Shown one piece after another: positions 1 to 8,426 of a stretch of DNA of 64,000 nucleotides. The notes beneath the pieces were generated by a model, which saw only the letters and a program-made list of their open reading frames with translations, searched no databases and had not been told where the DNA came from. Source of the stretch: Arthrobacter sp. B2a2-09 (GTDB lineage: Bacteria; Actinomycetota; Actinomycetes; Actinomycetales; Micrococcaceae); NCBI RefSeq assembly GCF_027587375.1, contig NZ_JAMXIC010000002.1:124001-188000 (forward strand). Reading direction: 5' to 3'. A program made the translations under genes and the position numbers. Each line of letters opens with the position of its first letter. The first letter of the stretch is position 1.

Positions 1-424
1 CTGTTCCTAAGAACCAACCGAGTTGGTGTCTCTAGCTTGATGAGGAACTGCCAAGCACCGCATTTTCACCTGTTATGCGGCCAGAGGTGTCTCACCGAGT
101 CTGTCTCACGGGGGGAGTCCCACCACAAGGCCTCGAGGCAAAATGGCACACCCTCGATCTGGCATGAGCGGCATGGGGTTGCTTCCGGGATACGCGCCGG
201 TAGGTGGCCACCGATCAGCATTGCAGGATGCAGTTTGACGCGCTCAGCGAAGCAGGCATGAGGGAAGAGCACATCTACTTCGAGCAGTTTCCGGGACGAA
301 ATCGGCCCGGGGGCGACCGGCCGCGAGCAAACTGCCGGATACAACGCCTCGGGTTATCCCCAGCGCCGCCACCGGTTCGGCGACCGGATGCAGCCCGTCC
401 GGGGCGATCGCTTGGTCGGACAGC
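1..424. other. No supportable gene
   Basis: Short open frames exist on both strands, but none has a convincing ribosome-binding site, a recognisable motif or a coherent composition. The left neighbour probably lies outside the window. I see no repeat or RNA gene here. Confidence 0.4.
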
Positions 425-757
425 TCAGATTGGCCCGTGGCTCTTGAGAAGGTGGATGCTGACGACTTCACTGGTGTCGCGCGCTGTGACGGTGAGCCCG
501 TCACCGACAATGTCCAGGAAAAGGACGGCCCTTTCGCCTACCTTGAGTTTCCCGATGCCCAGCAGGGGAATCTCCTGGGTGTCCATCCTGAGAACCGACA
601 CCCCTGCCGTTCGGTAAGCGGCTTCTGGGTCTTGGTCCGCTGGCAGACGCGTGAGGCTTGGGGAGTTGCCGAGGGCGATCCGGTAGAGGGAGCCTGTCGA
701 TGTGCGGAAGGCAAACGTTCCGGAGTCTGTGTCCGTCAGTTCCTCGATCCGCACCAT
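425..757 (-). CDS. Small hypothetical protein
   Basis: This 110-residue protein has no family I recognise. It is soluble-looking, with no signal peptide or membrane segment. The sequence is balanced in hydrophobic and charged residues, and the N-terminus (MVRIEELTDTDSGTFAF) resembles a small beta-rich domain. It is transcribed leftwards, divergently from the Abi-type gene at 1004, with stem-loops in the gap between them. It is the only left-edge frame with protein-like composition. Function is unknown, and no partner gene is visible inside the window. Confidence 0.5.
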   Translation of the reverse strand: MVRIEELTDTDSGTFAFRTSTGSLYRIALGNSPSLTRLPADQDPEAAYRTAGVSVLRMDTQEIPLLGIGKLKVGERAVLFLDIVGDGLTVTARDTSEVVSIHLLKSHGPI

Positions 758-846
758 GGCCTGATTCTACGTTGGAAGGGCACCAAGCAGTCCCGGGCGT
801 GATCGCACACGGAGGCTGACCAAACCAGCAGCGGCCGGAGGATTCG

Positions 847-953
847 TGGATCGCCCGCCAGCTGACTGGTGGGCGGGTCCTTCTGCCTGGCCCATTTCGG
901 GATCCGGTCGTAAATGGCTGAGGGCCCCGCAGCTCCTGGCTGCGGGACCCTCA
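847..953. terminator. Two strong stem-loops in the 758-1003 gap
   Basis: An imperfect GC-rich hairpin lies at 847-877. A nearly perfect one lies at 919-953, with 14-nt arms (TGAGGGCCCCGCAG and its partner, 13 of 14 paired) and a 7-nt loop. Neither is followed by a T-run, so they could be rho-independent-like terminators or structured leader elements for the gene at 1004. The genes on either side are divergent, so a simple terminator role is not obvious. Confidence 0.4.
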
Positions 954-1003
954 GTAATCCATAACAGGGAACCTGCCCCTGTCTTCCTCTACAGTTTACT
1001 ACC

Positions 1004-1726
1004 GTGGCTAAGTCTGAACCAAAAAGCATCGAGTCTGTGCTGCTGCGCCGGTTGAGCAACGCCCGGTTGGCACCGTATCTTGAGGCTGCCGGGAGCCTGC
1101 AGGATGCCGTTCACCTGTACCGGTGGAACATCCGGCTCTCCGGCGCTGCTTATGAGGCCCTGCACATTTTCGAGGTCGTCCTTCGTAATGCCCTCGATGA
1201 AAAACTGTGTCTTTGGAACGCCACCCAGACAAACCCGAAAACCGGACAGGCCCACTCCTCGGACTGGCTTCTGGATCCGTCGGTATTGATAGAGCGGATC
1301 GTCGGCAGAGACATTCCCGATGCCAGATCACGCGCGGGGAGATCAACGCGCCTGCGGCCCAAGCACCAGCGGGAGCCGCTGCACGAGGATCTTCTTGCGG
1401 CCATGTCGCTTGGCACGTGGCGGTTCATGCTGCCAGGCCGTAAGGATGCCGGGAAGCAGCTACTGTGGGATCAGGCGCTGAGTTCGGCATTCCCGAACCT
1501 GAAACGACCGGTCCATGACTTGGAGCGGGCGGTGGAGGGCGTGTACCGCCTGCGGAACCGTGTCGCGCATCTTGAACCCCTCATCAACAGCCGAATCGAA
1601 GCCCAGCTCGCCAACATGCGAACGGGCATCGGCGCGATTGACCAGGACATGCTGTCGTGGTTCGCCTCGGTCGAGAAGATCGGCCGGACCCTGAAAGAGC
1701 GCCCGACGGTCAACCGCGGCCCCTGA
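1004..1726 (+). CDS. Abi-family HEPN protein
   Basis: This 240-residue protein resembles the Abi_2 (abortive infection) family. Near the N-terminus it has the helical segment FEVVLRNALDEKL, and near the C-terminus the HEPN-type motif RNRVAH (residues 184-189, Rx4H) followed by LEPLI, the usual RNxxxHxEP signature. In the family these residues form a putative RNase site that is thought to abort phage infection or act as a toxin. The start is GTG; no other start fits the homologous N-terminus better. No antitoxin-like gene is adjacent, so it may act alone. The family call is good; the defence role is inferred. Confidence 0.8.
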   Translation: MAKSEPKSIESVLLRRLSNARLAPYLEAAGSLQDAVHLYRWNIRLSGAAYEALHIFEVVLRNALDEKLCLWNATQTNPKTGQAHSSDWLLDPSVLIERIVGRDIPDARSRAGRSTRLRPKHQREPLHEDLLAAMSLGTWRFMLPGRKDAGKQLLWDQALSSAFPNLKRPVHDLERAVEGVYRLRNRVAHLEPLINSRIEAQLANMRTGIGAIDQDMLSWFASVEKIGRTLKERPTVNRGP

Positions 1727-1862
1727 CATCCTTGTACGTCATTTGAAGGTAGTGGTGCTTGCAAGGGCTTGGCCAGTGACGGCCAAGGCCGTACCTGCAA
1801 CGACCTATGGCCAAGCCGAATATCCCAAGGCGGGGGAGTAGCGTCGCAACGGTCTCTAAGCG

Positions 1863-1962
1863 AAAAACGGGGTGTGCACAATGTGCACACTCTTGCCGTC
1901 GGACTGGGCCGTACCGGGGCCGGACCGGGCCGTACTCGGGATGTTTTCGGGAGTTCCCAGTG
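1863..1962 (+). repeat. 144-bp tRNA-derived repeat, copy A, left part
   Basis: This is the first 100 bp of a repeat that also occurs intact at 15524-15667 and 21006-21149. It opens with an A-run, then an ACGGGG block, then the 19-bp palindrome GTGTGCACAATGTGCACAC at 1872-1890. A conserved GGACTGGGCCGTACC-type stretch and GGGAGTTCCCAGTG follow. An IS110 element interrupts it after 1962, and the rest of the repeat resumes at 3440. The left and right parts together give the same length as the intact copies. Confidence 0.85.
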
Positions 1963-1977
1963 ATGCTCCTATGGTTG

Positions 1978-3204
1978 TCAATTCGTTTTTTGAGTCGCTT
2001 GCTCCTCGAGCCGTTTCCGGTAGCTTGTTGCGAGGTCGTCGTTGCGGATGAGGCCTCGTTCGAGGCGGGAGATAATGGAGGGCCATTGGCTGAGTTCGGC
2101 GGCGACCGTGTTAATGGTCAACCCGAGGCTTTTGCGTTTCTGGCGTAGGTCGGTGATGCCTGGTGCCGGTACCGGGTTGAATATCTGTCGGTATATTTCA
2201 CGGGATACGTAGCGTTTGAGACAACGCATGATCTCTCGCTTGCTTTTTCCTTCGGTGGTGCGTTTACTGACATAGTTTTTCGTGCGTGGACACGAAGACA
2301 TGCGGGTCAGCACCACTTGATGCAGGGCACGGTTTGCGTTGCGGTCACCACCTCGGCTGAGCCGGTGGCGGGTCGTTTTTCCTGACGATGCCGGGATGGG
2401 TGCAACCCCGACGAGTGCCGCGAACTGGGCTTCGTTTCCGATCCGTCCCCGGTTGTCTCCCACGGTGACGAGGAGCTGGCTGGCAACGTCCGGTCCTACG
2501 CCTGGGAGGTCGCAGAGCAAGGGCGCATAGGAATCGAGGATTTCTTGCAGGGCAGCATCGGCGGCGGTGATTTCCTCGGCCAAAGCCTGGTAACGGGTGG
2601 CCAGGGTTTTCAAGGTCAGGGCCGTCATGTATTCCGGGTCGGCCACATGGCCTGACGGCCTGCTCCGCTGGAGGGCGGTGATCATGGCGGGAGTGGCCAT
2701 TCCCCTGTATTTCGCCCGGAGAGCGTCCGGTGCCGACACGAGGAGACCCTTGATCTGATTGATTGCTGCCGTGCGGGCTTTCATTGCCGAAGAGCGCGCG
2801 GTACGTAGGATCCGCAGGCATTCGACGGGTCCGTCTTTGGCTTTCGGGGTCGATAGGCCTCGTTGAGCCAGTACCGACTGGGCTGCCTGGTAGGCATCCA
2901 GGGGATCGGATTTGCCTTTCAGGCGACGCTGGGCCCGGTTCGGCCGGTTGATCTCCAGGACAGTGAGCCCTTCGCTGCGGAGCACCTTGGACAGCCCGGC
3001 ACCGTATGAGCCGGTTCCTTCGACCCCCACCGCGGCAGCCGTTCCATGAGTGGCAATGAAGTCCAGGATTTTGCGGTATCCGGAGCCCACGGCGAGGAAC
3101 TCCTGATCGGCCAGAGGTTTGCCGTACTCGCTGATGATGGCGACGTGGTGAGTATCGGCATGCGTGTCGACGCCGACGAAGACATTTAGCGGTTCTTTTG
3201 CCAA
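1978..3204 (-). CDS. IS110-family transposase
   Basis: This is a 408-residue recombinase with an N-terminal RuvC-like DEDD domain (D13 in GVDTHADTHH, E62 in GVEGTGSYG, D100 and D103 in KSDPLDAYQAA). A central coiled region follows, then the transposase_20 domain with PGVGPDVASQLL and a conserved serine region near IPASSGKTTRHRLSRGG. In IS110 enzymes the DEDD and serine sites act together under guidance of an element-encoded RNA. The last 50 residues (about 350-400) look like an XRE-type helix-turn-helix, a tail seen in actinobacterial members. The frame is full length and apparently intact. Confidence 0.93.
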   Translation of the reverse strand: MAKEPLNVFVGVDTHADTHHVAIISEYGKPLADQEFLAVGSGYRKILDFIATHGTAAAVGVEGTGSYGAGLSKVLRSEGLTVLEINRPNRAQRRLKGKSDPLDAYQAAQSVLAQRGLSTPKAKDGPVECLRILRTARSSAMKARTAAINQIKGLLVSAPDALRAKYRGMATPAMITALQRSRPSGHVADPEYMTALTLKTLATRYQALAEEITAADAALQEILDSYAPLLCDLPGVGPDVASQLLVTVGDNRGRIGNEAQFAALVGVAPIPASSGKTTRHRLSRGGDRNANRALHQVVLTRMSSCPRTKNYVSKRTTEGKSKREIMRCLKRYVSREIYRQIFNPVPAPGITDLRQKRKSLGLTINTVAAELSQWPSIISRLERGLIRNDDLATSYRKRLEEQATQKTN

Positions 3205-3439
3205 AATGGAAACTGCCCCTCAGGTACCAGTGATTAGTTGACGGTCACGTGGGCCAGGTGGGCAGACAAAACGGTAATGGGACTGGTCGAATCAGGCTCC
3301 TATGAAGTCATGTCCGCCTGGCTCAACGCGCTTATAGCGGAACTTGAACCGGCGGACAGATCACAGGGAAGACAGCACCCGCAGGCACGTCAGTTTTCAA
3401 GCGGGTCACACCGGTTCAAGACCAATTCCAGTATTACCG
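3205..3439 (-). ncRNA. Putative bridge-RNA region of the IS110 element
   Basis: This 235-bp non-coding end lies upstream of the transposase. In characterised IS110-group elements such as IS621 the corresponding end is transcribed into a bridge RNA whose loops pair with target and donor DNA. I assign it by position only. I have not folded it or matched its loops to the GTG|TTTT target junction. Confidence 0.35.
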
Positions 3440-3518
3440 TTTTCAAGGGCTGGAATGCGGTTCGAGTCCCACCTTGGGCACGTGTTTCCGCAGGTCAGGG
3501 GGCCTTTGGCCCTCTGAC
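3440..3518 (+). repeat. Repeat copy A, right part, with tRNA-Leu-like 3' end and hairpin
   Basis: The repeat resumes after the IS110 with TTTCAAGGGCTGG. It ends in GGTTCGAGTCCCACC plus TTGGGCAC, the T-loop and 3' acceptor strand of an actinobacterial tRNA-Leu. The 5' half and a pairing T-stem strand are missing, so it is not a functional tRNA. A terminator-like hairpin at 3494-3518 (GTCAGGGGGCC, TTT loop, partner arm with one mismatch) follows, as expected if a tRNA 3' end and its terminator were copied together. Confidence 0.75.
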
Positions 3519-3903
3519 TGTGCACAAATCAGCTTTTTGTGGGTTCCTTCGGGGCCGTTTTTGTTGGTGGCCGTTGGTGTGGCCGGGTGCCTGTTCGGGC
3601 CCTCCGATTTTCTCCTTTGTTGCTAGTTCATGGGCTTGTCTTGCCGGGACAAGATGTCTGGGCACGTTCCGGGGGGAGTGGGGCCCGCCAGTCTGTGTCT
3701 GATTCTGTGGTCATGACTATTCATAGTGCGGTTCGTCGGGTACTGCATGACGAACCGATCGTCTTCCGGGACCGGAACCGCGAGTGCGCTTTGCGACAGC
3801 CGACTTGTCCCTGGTGCCGTTCACCATCCGGCGGGCAGGCTTCACGGTTAGACAAGAAAGGGCCCACGGACTGGCGGAGTTCTATGAGCACGGGGACGGG
3901 CAT
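3519..3903. other. Intergenic stretch, no gene
   Basis: Longer plus-strand frames crossing here have biased, repetitive composition and no start signal. The only structure is an inverted repeat at 3729-3757 with 9-bp arms (CGGTTCGTC and GACGAACCG) around an 11-nt loop. Confidence 0.5.
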
Positions 3904-4248
3904 TCAGTCGGTTTCGGGGAGCGAGCAGAGTGGGCAGCCCTCGTCGCATCCTCCGTCGGTGGGAGACGGGAAACTTCCCTCCGGGGGACCTATGCTCAAA
4001 GCTGGCTCGTCAACGAGTGTTGCAGCCGGTATCGGAGTCAGCTTCCGCGACGGTGAGGCGGAAGTGTGTTGCTTCGCCCACGTCACGGGACGACCGTCGA
4101 TGGGCGGCATCAAGTCCCCTTCAGAGATGAAACGCGGCCGGCCGGAACCCGGTACGAGCCACCAGCCGGTCGTGGGGCAGTGTTCTCCGGTCTGTGGCAG
4201 GTGGGGGCGGCCCGTGCCGCTGGTTTGGACGGTGTCTTGACGTCTCAT
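3904..4248 (-). CDS. Small CPTTGWW-motif protein coupled to racemase gene
   Basis: This 114-residue protein carries a GEHCPTTGWW segment (about residues 20-29), followed by RFISEGDLMPPIDGRPVTW and a C-terminal GGCDEGCPLC cysteine cluster. Similar CPxTGWW...F..G..MP patterns occur in small bacterial proteins whose function I cannot name. Its ATG overlaps the stop codon of the racemase-like gene (TAATG), so it probably ends the leftward transporter operon and is translationally coupled. The coupling and the motif make it more credible than other small frames nearby. Confidence 0.5.
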   Translation of the reverse strand: MRRQDTVQTSGTGRPHLPQTGEHCPTTGWWLVPGSGRPRFISEGDLMPPIDGRPVTWAKQHTSASPSRKLTPIPAATLVDEPALSIGPPEGSFPSPTDGGCDEGCPLCSLPETD

Positions 4249-5114
4249 TATTGTTCGCCTTTCGCTATCCCCGGGGCGGCAGCAGGTCCGAGCCGGGGGG
4301 AGCGGCGCTTTGTCTTTGGGGTGCTGGGGTTCGCTAACCGCCCTGCTGCCTCTGCGAGCAAATCCTCCCGAGCTCCGACGGGGCGCACATATCCCCGCTG
4401 GGTAGGTCGGATCCCTGCCGTGTCCAGCGCGAGGAGCTGCAGCGCGTGCTCGAAGGCAAGTCGGTTGCAGTCCAATACCGGGACATCCGGGTGCTTTAGG
4501 ACGCTCTCGTAGCCATGAGCGGTGAAGATCGGAGCGAGGTAGCCGCAGCCTACAACGATCGCGTCCGCCCCGTCACGAACCGCCTCTTCGGCCGCTTTGT
4601 CGAAGCGATGAATGAGATCGGCCGGATCGCTGATGGCTGGCAGCACATCTTCGTGGGTCGATTCGGGGTCATAGGCGCGGACCGGGCGATCATGGAGGAA
4701 TCCGCTTGCACCCAAACGGACGAGGTCGTCGGTGAAGATTGGTGCGAGCGATGGCGCAACGGTCACGACCACCGCTCGTCTGGCGAGGCTTCCAACTGCA
4801 CGGATGCTGGCATCGGGAAGACTGGTGACCGGGACGCTGAGCGCAGATCGAACCGCTTCTGTCGGAGCGCCCCAGCAACCGATGACTACGGCGTCGGATT
4901 CCATCTGCATGTTGAGGCTGCTGGCGAGAATGGCCGCGTCGCTCATGAGCCGGTTCGCGGGCGTGCGGATGCCGCCTGCGGCAACCGAGACGTGGCGCAG
5001 CTGCGTCTTCGCCCGGCCTGCGGCGAGGACTTCTACTTGCTGTGCGAGGAATTCCCACAGCTCGTGGAGTTCGGGGTCCCCATGCGTGGATTCGAGCCAA
5101 GTTATAGTCTTCAT
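4248..5114 (-). CDS. Aspartate/glutamate/hydantoin racemase-family protein
   Basis: This 288-residue protein belongs to the Asp/Glu/hydantoin racemase superfamily. Two cysteines sit in the expected places: VVIGCWGAP (about residue 85) and IVVGCGYLAP (about residue 200). Family members use such a pair to invert the alpha-carbon of amino acids, hydantoins or related acids without a cofactor. The ATG at 5114 overlaps the permease stop (TGATG); the frame runs on upstream but that part reads as permease antisense noise. Its place at the end of an amino-acid-type ABC operon suggests it converts an imported substrate. The substrate is unknown. Confidence 0.8.
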   Translation of the reverse strand: MKTITWLESTHGDPELHELWEFLAQQVEVLAAGRAKTQLRHVSVAAGGIRTPANRLMSDAAILASSLNMQMESDAVVIGCWGAPTEAVRSALSVPVTSLPDASIRAVGSLARRAVVVTVAPSLAPIFTDDLVRLGASGFLHDRPVRAYDPESTHEDVLPAISDPADLIHRFDKAAEEAVRDGADAIVVGCGYLAPIFTAHGYESVLKHPDVPVLDCNRLAFEHALQLLALDTAGIRPTQRGYVRPVGAREDLLAEAAGRLANPSTPKTKRRSPRLGPAAAPGIAKGEQ

Positions 5115-5758
5115 CAGGCGAACCCCTTCGCAAGCCGATGTTCCACCCAGACAGAGGTCCAGGTCGACGGCACGGCGATGACAGCGAAGACCAGTCCCGT
5201 GATCGCGTAGATCTGTAGGTACTGGAAAGTGATGGAACTGCTCTGGTAGGCGTTGCTCATCAACTCGCTCACTGAGATGGAGTAGGCCAGCGACGTGCCT
5301 TGGAATGACTGGATGGCCAGGCCCATGAGGGCCGGTATCGATGAGCGAAGACCCTGCGGGAGGATGATGCGGGTGAAGGTCGATGGTTGCGGGAGTCCGA
5401 GGGCCATCGCAGCTTCCTTTTGCCCGCGGTGTACCGATTGGATGCCCGCGCGGAGCATCTCCGATGAGTATGCCGCAACCGTGAAAGTGAGGCCGATGGC
5501 GGCGGCAGCGAAGTTGTCGAAGAGCAGACCGACGGATGGCAGACCGTAGTAGACGACGTAGAGGACGACGAGCGAAGGGATGCCTCGCCCGACCTCTACG
5601 ATAACCAGCGCGGGCCATTTCAGCCACGACAGCCGGGATGAGACACCAAGAGCGAGGAGCAGGCCGACTGCGTAGCCGAAGACCACCGAAATCACGGTGA
5701 GCTGGAGGCTCACGAGCAGTCCTTGGCACAGCTGCGGGAGGTATTGAACGAGGTCCAT
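5114..5758 (-). CDS. Polar amino acid-type ABC transporter permease
   Basis: This 214-residue inner-membrane permease of the His/Glu/Gln/Arg family has about five membrane segments. The EAA loop reads EAAMALGLPQPSTFTRIILPQGLR and contacts the ATPase. It starts at ATG 5758, overlapping the stop of the second permease (TGATG), and ends overlapping the racemase start. With the neighbouring permease it would form the heterodimeric channel of the importer at 4248-8120. Confidence 0.92.
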   Translation of the reverse strand: MDLVQYLPQLCQGLLVSLQLTVISVVFGYAVGLLLALGVSSRLSWLKWPALVIVEVGRGIPSLVVLYVVYYGLPSVGLLFDNFAAAAIGLTFTVAAYSSEMLRAGIQSVHRGQKEAAMALGLPQPSTFTRIILPQGLRSSIPALMGLAIQSFQGTSLAYSISVSELMSNAYQSSSITFQYLQIYAITGLVFAVIAVPSTWTSVWVEHRLAKGFA

Positions 5759-6396
5759 CAGTGGTTCCTCCGGAGTCGGGAGTCGAGCCGCCTCGCGACG
5801 ACCGCGAGCGGGACGCTCACGACGACGTACACGCCTGCAGCGATGAAGAACGGCATGAGGCCCGCGGTGCCGGGGTTCTGGCGCGAGAAGGTGGTGGCCG
5901 AGAACACCATTTCGGTCACGCCGATGGTCGACGCGATTGAGGAATCCTTCAAGAGGGCCAGCAGGAAGGTGGTGATCGAAGGCAGCGAGGTGCGCAGCGC
6001 CTGGGGTGCGAGCACACGGATGAACGTGGTGGTTCGGCCAAGGCCTAGCGCGTGGGATGCCTCAATCTGGCCGCGGGCGAGCGTTGCGAAGCCGCCGCGG
6101 TAGATCTCAGCCAGGTAGGCGCTCGAGACGATCCCCAGTCCGGCGATGGCGGCCGAGAGCGAGCTGAGCCGCAGGTGGCCGAAAGTCACGCCGAAGTAGA
6201 GCAGAAACAGCCACACAATGGTGGGCACCCCGCGTATGAGGTCCACGATCACGCGGAACACGGCCCGGATTGGGGGGTAATTCGAACGCAGCCCGAGCAT
6301 GAGCGGAATGCCGACGATCGCGCCGATCCCAAAGGATGAAACCGTTACGAGCAGTGTCATGGGTAGTCCTAGGAGGACAAGGGCGATTGCGTCCAC
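5758..6396 (-). CDS. Polar amino acid-type ABC transporter permease
   Basis: This 212-residue permease has the EAA loop as EASHALGLGRTTTFIRVLAPQ. I place the start at GTG 6396, four bases after the T of the ATPase stop and with a GGAG box inside the end of the ATPase gene. The longer upstream frame only translates ATPase coding sequence out of frame. Membrane segments begin with ALVLLGLPMTLLVTV. It partners the permease at 5114-5758. Confidence 0.9.
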   Translation of the reverse strand: MDAIALVLLGLPMTLLVTVSSFGIGAIVGIPLMLGLRSNYPPIRAVFRVIVDLIRGVPTIVWLFLLYFGVTFGHLRLSSLSAAIAGLGIVSSAYLAEIYRGGFATLARGQIEASHALGLGRTTTFIRVLAPQALRTSLPSITTFLLALLKDSSIASTIGVTEMVFSATTFSRQNPGTAGLMPFFIAAGVYVVVSVPLAVVARRLDSRLRRNH

Positions 6397-6397
6397 G

Positions 6398-7183
6398 TCA
6401 GCGCTCCAGGACGGCGCTGAGGAAGCGGCGGGTACGCTCCTGGACGGGGTTGGCCATGATCTCAGCGGGGCGGCCTTCTTCGATGATGTGGCCGTCCGCC
6501 ATGACGACGAGGTGGTCAGAGACATCGCGCGCGAACTGCATCTCGTGTGTGACCACGATCATGGTCATGCCGCCTGCGGCGAGTTCCCGCATGACGGCCA
6601 GGACTTCGAGGCCCACCTCCGGGTCGAGGGCGCTGGTCGGTTCGTCGAAGAGCATTGCCCGGGGGTTCAATGCCAGCGCCCGCACGATGGCGATGCGCTG
6701 CTGCTGGCCGCCTGAGCATCGGTCAGGGTGCTGATGTGCCTTTTCACGGAGACCCACTCGGTCCAGGAGGGTGAGGGCGCGTTCTTCGGCTTCCTCCCGG
6801 CTGCGTCCGAGGATCTTCTCCTGCGGAAAGGCAACGTTGCGAAGAACACTCATGTGGGGGAACAGGTTGAAGGACTGGAAAACCATTCCGACCTGGCGGC
6901 GGAGGTCAAGAAGGGCGCGGTCGCTGACCCTTGTGCCCGCCTCAACGGTGGTTGTCCCAACGGTGATCGTGCCCTCGTCGGGGGTTTCGAGCAGGTTGAT
7001 GCAGCGCAGCAGGGTGCTCTTTCCAGATCCTGAGGGACCGATCAGTGCTGTGACACTGCCTGGCTTGACGTTAATGGAGATGTTGTCGAGAACCTGGTTG
7101 TCGCCGTAGCTCTTGGAGAGGTTCGTGATCGTCACGCCTGCGGACGTGACTTGTTGCGATTCCGTAATCAGCTGCTGGGACAC
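6398..7183 (-). CDS. Amino acid-type ABC transporter ATP-binding protein
   Basis: This 261-residue ATPase has Walker A (GPSGSGKST), Q-loop ([14 protein letters not shown]), signature (CSGGQQQR, with cysteine in place of leucine), Walker B ([14 protein letters not shown]) and the switch histidine (VVTHEM). I choose GTG 7183 because AAGGAG lies seven bases upstream; the longer frame has no such box. It energises uptake by the two downstream permeases. The hairpin just upstream may reduce its expression relative to the binding protein. Confidence 0.93.
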   Translation of the reverse strand: MSQQLITESQQVTSAGVTITNLSKSYGDNQVLDNISINVKPGSVTALIGPSGSGKSTLLRCINLLETPDEGTITVGTTTVEAGTRVSDRALLDLRRQVGMVFQSFNLFPHMSVLRNVAFPQEKILGRSREEAEERALTLLDRVGLREKAHQHPDRCSGGQQQRIAIVRALALNPRAMLFDEPTSALDPEVGLEVLAVMRELAAGGMTMIVVTHEMQFARDVSDHLVVMADGHIIEEGRPAEIMANPVQERTRRFLSAVLER

Positions 7184-7203
7184 GGCGGAACTCCTTGGGT
7201 ATA

Positions 7204-7233
7204 AGCGGGGCGCCGAGCGGTCGGCGCCCCGCT
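7204..7233 (-). promoter_or_regulatory. Perfect 13-bp hairpin between binding-protein and ATPase genes
   Basis: The arms AGCGGGGCGCCGA and TCGGCGCCCCGCT pair perfectly around a GCGG loop in the 58-bp gap. Such intercistronic stem-loops in importer operons commonly stabilise the upstream message or cause partial termination, which would give an excess of binding protein over transporter. There is no T-run on either side, so full termination is unlikely. Confidence 0.7.
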
Positions 7234-7241
7234 GAGGGGGG

Positions 7242-8120
7242 TCAACGGATGGAGGCTGCGGCCTTGTCTGCGGGTACAAGGAGCTCGGCCGGGAGGTCGT
7301 ATTTCGCCAGGAGGGCGGCGAGGGTCCCGTCCGTTCGGTAGGAGTCGATCAGTGCGCTGAAGGCGTTGGAGAGCGTGGTGTTCTCCTTTGCAACGGGGAA
7401 CGCGATGGTCGGTTGCGATGTAGTGATCGCTACCCGGTCGTCTTTCTTGGCAGGCTCCACTTTGAAGTCGGTCCCCTTATAGGCGGCGACGGCGACGGCG
7501 TACCCGTCGAGCGAGGCCTGCAGGCGCCCGTTCATCAGGTCCTGTTTCATTTCGACGGTGCCCGGGTATTGCTTGAGGTTCCCGCCCAGGACCTTGGTCA
7601 TGTCCTCGTTCCAGGAGAATCCGGTGCCGGTGCCGACGGCCCCGAGCGATTGGAGGTCCGAAACGGTTGAGGCGTCCTTCTTGGAGACGATGCCCATGGT
7701 GTCGTAGAAGGTCGGCGTCGTGTAGCCGACCTGCTTGGCGCGGGCCGCAGTGACGTACCACCCGCCGGTGCTGATGTCGGTCCGCTTTTGCTCGCTGATC
7801 ATCGGGATGCCGTTTGCGTAGGTGATAGGAACGTAGGCGACGTTGAGGCATTCTGCTGCGGCAAGCTTTGTCACGACGTCGATTTCCAGGCCCGAGGCGC
7901 TGGTCCCCTCGGTCTTGGTGTAAGGCGGGTTTTCGGGGACGCCGACGGTCAGCGTGCCGGGGGTGTACGTCGTCAGTCCCTTGTCCTTCGGGGTGCAGTT
8001 GGATGAGACGGCGGGCGCGGCTGATGTGGGGGCCTCGCAGCCCGAAAGGGCGACGGCGGCGGCGATGACGCCGAGGAAGGCAATGGTGCGGAAGGTGCGG
8101 GGCGTCGGGGTGGGGATCAT
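7242..8120 (-). CDS. ABC transporter substrate-binding lipoprotein
   Basis: This 292-residue extracellular solute-binding protein belongs to family 3. A hydrophobic signal ends in the lipobox LSGC (cysteine about residue 28), so it should be lipid-anchored outside the membrane. [17 protein letters not shown] and [16 protein letters not shown] are typical family-3 lobes for polar amino acids or related ligands. It is the first gene of the leftward operon and diverges from the LysR gene, the usual arrangement for LysR-controlled uptake operons. Confidence 0.9.
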   Translation of the reverse strand: MIPTPTPRTFRTIAFLGVIAAAVALSGCEAPTSAAPAVSSNCTPKDKGLTTYTPGTLTVGVPENPPYTKTEGTSASGLEIDVVTKLAAAECLNVAYVPITYANGIPMISEQKRTDISTGGWYVTAARAKQVGYTTPTFYDTMGIVSKKDASTVSDLQSLGAVGTGTGFSWNEDMTKVLGGNLKQYPGTVEMKQDLMNGRLQASLDGYAVAVAAYKGTDFKVEPAKKDDRVAITTSQPTIAFPVAKENTTLSNAFSALIDSYRTDGTLAALLAKYDLPAELLVPADKAAASIR

Positions 8121-8426
8121 GGCGGGGTAGCTTCCTTTGCTTGGGGCGGGTGCTTCCGGAAAAGGCGCGCTCGGACCACGTGGGCGCCGGGCGGTCGGCT
8201 GGGAGATTCAGAACCCGGATGGCGGAGAGGTCTTCAGGCTGGACAGATTCTGTGGCGAAGCGGGGGCGTCGCCGGTGCGGCGGCGATTGTGACGGAGGGA
8301 TTGTTCGTTCTCTTCTCACGAAGCGTTTCCCTGCGTTGGTCACCAAGTACATCAACCGTGATAGTTAGGAGCAATGTGGAGTATCTTGTGGGAGACAAAG
8401 GATGTTCCTATAGATAGGGGGCCTGC
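8121..8426. promoter_or_regulatory. Divergent control region between importer operon and lysR
   Basis: This 306-bp divergent gap must hold both promoters. An AT-rich stretch runs from about 8340 to 8415 and contains the short palindrome CCTATAGATAGG just before the LysR ribosome-binding site AGGGGG. LysR-type proteins usually bind T-N11-A sites here; I cannot single one out. No gene lies within it. Confidence 0.6.

Larger units (their letters stand above)
1963..3439 (-). mobile_element. IS110-family insertion sequence
   Basis: Boundaries come from comparing the interrupted repeat copy A with intact copies B and C. The element occupies about 1477 bp and left no target duplication, which is typical of IS110. 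It encodes one transposase on the minus strand. The transposase-3' side has only about 15 bp of non-coding sequence and the 5' side about 235 bp, the layout in which IS110-group elements encode their bridge RNA. Confidence 0.85.

Noticed and set aside
3455-3482. Functional tRNA genes at the three repeat copies
   Set aside because: Only T-loop and acceptor 3' sequence are present; the T-stem 5' strand does not pair and no anticodon arm or 5' half precedes it.
3539-4240. 233-residue plus-strand frame
   Set aside because: It overlaps the coupled minus-strand gene, has low-complexity Gly/Ser/Arg composition and no motif or ribosome-binding site.
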